15,253 nucleotides of DNA, taken from the NCBI GenBank assembly GCA_900547745.1, contig URHT01000036.1, positions 1 to 15,253 of the forward strand. The letters are read 5' to 3'. The translations under genes were made by a program, and so were the position numbers. Below, in pieces: positions 13,647-15,253 of the stretch. Position 1 is the first letter of the stretch; each line of letters begins with the position of its first letter. Below the pieces are notes generated by a model that did not search any database, was not told where the DNA came from, and saw only the letters and a program-made list of their open reading frames with translations. The stretch is from an uncultured Eubacteriales bacterium. GTDB taxonomy: Bacteria > Bacillota > Clostridia > Oscillospirales > Oscillospiraceae.

Positions 13647-14497
13647 AGCATCACCGCCTGTTCCTCGCCCTCACCGAAGCGATTCATCACCAGCATACAC
13701 ACCACGACCACCAGCATCATCACCAGCGAGATCGCCGCGCCCAGCTGCGGGTTGTACGCGCCGCCCAAAAACTGCCGCTCGATGAGGTCGCCCAGCAGCA
13801 GCTCCGTGCCGCCGCCCAGCATCCGGCTGATGGCGAACGTGGACACCGACGGGACAAACACCATGGTGATGCCGGACAGCACGCCCGGCAGCGACAGGGG
13901 CAGGATCACCTTGCGGAACACCGTCACCGTGTTGGCGCCCAGATCCCGGGCCGCCTCCAGCAGGGAGTGATCCAGCTTGACGATGACGGAGTAGATGGGC
14001 AGGATCATGAAGGGCAGGTAGTTATACACCATGCCCAGCACCACCGCGCCCTGGGTGTTGATAAGGGTAAAATATTCCAGATCGCTGCCGGTCAGGTGAT
14101 TATACAGCGCCAGAATGCCGATCTTTTGCAGCAGCTGGTTCAAAAGGCCGTGGTTTTCCAGAATGGTCATCCACGAGTACGTCCGCAGCAGGAAGTTCAT
14201 CCACATGGGTAGCATGATCAGCACCATGGCCGTCCGCTGGAAGGACGCCCCCTCCCGGCTGAGGAGATAGGCCACCGGGTAGCCGATGAGCAGGCAGATG
14301 GCCGTGGCGATCAGCGCCAGCTTGAACGACCGGCCGAACACGGCGGCGTACCCGCCCATCTGTACGAAGTTGTCCAGCGTGGCGCCGCCCTCTCCGTTGG
14401 AGAAGGCGTAGATGACCATGATGACGATAGGGGCCACCACAAAAATAGCCATCCATACCACATAGGGTACGGCGAAACGGGAGAGCTTAGTCTTCAT
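13643..14497 (-). CDS. potB: Spermidine/putrescine ABC transporter permease PotB
   Basis: A 284-residue membrane protein of normal length, the partner permease in the polyamine importer. It starts with MKTKLSRFAVPYVVWMAIFVVAPIVIMVIY, a basic stretch and then the first membrane helix. MWMNFLLRTYSWM (98-110) is characteristic of PotB. The cytoplasmic loop LLEAARDLGANTVTVFRKVILP (179-200) is the EAA motif that docks on the ATPase PotA. About six hydrophobic segments are visible. The start overlaps the end of potA by 11 bases and is served by AGGAGG (14507-14512) inside the potA tail; the open frame continues upstream only in overlap with potA. It ends in ATGA with the potC-potD fusion. Confidence 0.93.
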   Translation of the reverse strand: MKTKLSRFAVPYVVWMAIFVVAPIVIMVIYAFSNGEGGATLDNFVQMGGYAAVFGRSFKLALIATAICLLIGYPVAYLLSREGASFQRTAMVLIMLPMWMNFLLRTYSWMTILENHGLLNQLLQKIGILALYNHLTGSDLEYFTLINTQGAVVLGMVYNYLPFMILPIYSVIVKLDHSLLEAARDLGANTVTVFRKVILPLSLPGVLSGITMVFVPSVSTFAISRMLGGGTELLLGDLIERQFLGGAYNPQLGAAISLVMMLVVVVCMLVMNRFGEGEEQAVML

Positions 14498-15253
14498 CCT
14501 CGCTCTCCTCCTCTTCCAGCTCCACGCTGGCGTCCGCCAATTCCTCATACTCCTCGGAATAGGAGGAGTAGTCGCCGAACAGTCCGGAGTATTCACTCTT
14601 TTTCATAATGTGGAAGCCGTCGGGGTCGATCTTCACGCCGATGCGTGCGCCCACCGGCGAGTGGTCGGTGGTCTGGATGAGCCACTTGAAGCCCCGGAAG
14701 TCCACAATGATATCGTACTGCATGCCCTTGAACGTCACGTTGGTGACGGTGCCGACGAGCTGGCCCTGCTCCACGGGAACGATGTCAATATCCTCGGGGC
14801 GGATGACCACGTCCACCGGCTCGTTCTCAGCAAAGCCCACGTCCACACAGGGGAACTCCTTGCCGTACATTTTCACGACCTTATCCCGGACCATGACGCC
14901 GTTGAGGATGTTGCTCTCGCCGATGAAGTCCGCCACAAAGGCGTTCTTCGGCTCGTTGTAGATATCCTCCGGCGTGCCGATCTGCTGGATGCGGCCCTTG
15001 TCCATCACCACCACGGTGTCGGACATGGTCAGCGCCTCCTCCTGGTCGTGGGTCACATATATAAACGTTATGCCCATCTGCTGCTGGATACGCTTCAGCT
15101 CGTTCTGCATATCCTTGCGCAGCCGCAGATCCAATGCGCCCAGCGGTTCGTCCAGAAGCAAGACCTTCGGACGGTTCACCAGCGCGCGGGCAATGGCCAC
15201 ACGCTGCTGCTGGCCGCCGGACAGCTGGTCGATGCGGCGGCGGTCGAAGCCCT
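14487..15253 (-). CDS. potA: Polyamine ABC transporter ATP-binding protein PotA (5' end outside the window)
   Basis: Only the C-terminal 254 residues are in the window; the Walker A end lies to the right. The visible part opens with the ABC signature LSGGQQQRVAIARAL, then Walker B VLLLDEPLGALDLRLR, the H-loop VTHDQEEALT, and VMDKGRIQQIGTPEDIYNEP. NAFVADFIGESNIL leads into a TOBE-type regulatory domain (VVIRPEDIDIV and following). It couples ATP hydrolysis to polyamine import through PotB and PotC. The protein ends in a strongly acidic tail (SVELEEEESEDED). The Glu codons of this tail also spell the potB ribosome site. It is the first pot gene visible; the promoter lies outside the window. Confidence 0.93.
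   Translation of the reverse strand, partial: GFDRRRIDQLSGGQQQRVAIARALVNRPKVLLLDEPLGALDLRLRKDMQNELKRIQQQMGITFIYVTHDQEEALTMSDTVVVMDKGRIQQIGTPEDIYNEPKNAFVADFIGESNILNGVMVRDKVVKMYGKEFPCVDVGFAENEPVDVVIRPEDIDIVPVEQGQLVGTVTNVTFKGMQYDIIVDFRGFKWLIQTTDHSPVGARIGVKIDPDGFHIMKKSEYSGLFGDYSSYSEEYEELADASVELEEEESEDED
14507..14512 (-). promoter_or_regulatory. potB ribosome binding site inside the potA coding tail
   Basis: AGGAGG on the minus strand, nine bases before the potB ATG. It is made by consecutive Glu codons at the acidic C-terminus of PotA, so the two genes are translationally linked and the tail sequence is under two constraints. Confidence 0.7.

Noticed and set aside
11922..13970. A 682-codon open frame on the plus strand opposite the pot genes
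   Set aside because: Dominated by His, Gln, Gly, Arg and Val with no domain; spans two genes on the other strand. It is a shadow frame.

Overview
The window looks like a chromosomal segment of a GC-rich, butyrate-forming, spore-forming clostridium, most likely in the Oscillospiraceae (the Flavonifractor, Oscillibacter, Lawsonibacter and Dysosmobacter neighbourhood). The evidence is a crotonyl-CoA to butyryl-CoA gene set, the forespore sigma factor SigG with a YlmC/YmxH sporulation protein beside it, strong GGAGG-type ribosome sites, and long GC-rich antisense open frames. The genus is inference. I see no phage, insertion sequence, CRISPR array, tRNA or rRNA. The genes are housekeeping or metabolic; the unusual material is mostly in the spaces between them.

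Region 1 (1-3081, minus strand) is a butyrate operon transcribed crt - hbd - bcd - etfB, with etfB leaving the window at base 1. It reduces acetoacetyl-CoA to butyryl-CoA, and the Bcd/Etf step probably works as an electron-bifurcating complex. A near-consensus sigma-A promoter (TTGATA, 17 bases, TATAAT) stands in front of crt, and a Rex-like redox operator candidate covers its -35. A hairpin with a GCGA loop separates crt from hbd. The hydroxybutyryl-CoA dehydrogenase lacks the usual acidic residue after beta-2, which hints at NADP(H) use.

Region 2 (3082-4107, plus strand) holds a palindrome-rich intergenic stretch and trmB (tRNA m7G46 methyltransferase). The likely trmB -10 box lies inside a perfect 12-bp inverted repeat. 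Two further hairpins, one of them a perfect 14-bp palindrome, follow before the ribosome site, and an 8-bp inverted repeat frames the whole group.

Region 3 (4119-5357) has sigG on the minus strand and ylmC on the plus strand, divergent. sigG has a promoter matching the sigma-F/sigma-G type. Strong hairpin terminators lie at the trmB/sigG and ylmC/glnS convergences.

Region 4 (5371-11222, minus strand) holds glnS (glutaminyl-tRNA synthetase, with its own promoter) and, upstream of it, a compact comEC - holA - rnmV operon for DNA uptake, the replication clamp-loader delta subunit and 5S rRNA maturation.

Region 5 (11236-15253, minus strand) is a polyamine ABC-transporter operon: potA (start outside the window), potB, a fused potC-potD gene, and a last gene for a hot-dog thioesterase with the fluoroacetyl-CoA thioesterase (FlK) catalytic pattern. 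Overlaps of 4 and 11 bases and an 11-base gap show that these four are co-transcribed and translationally linked.
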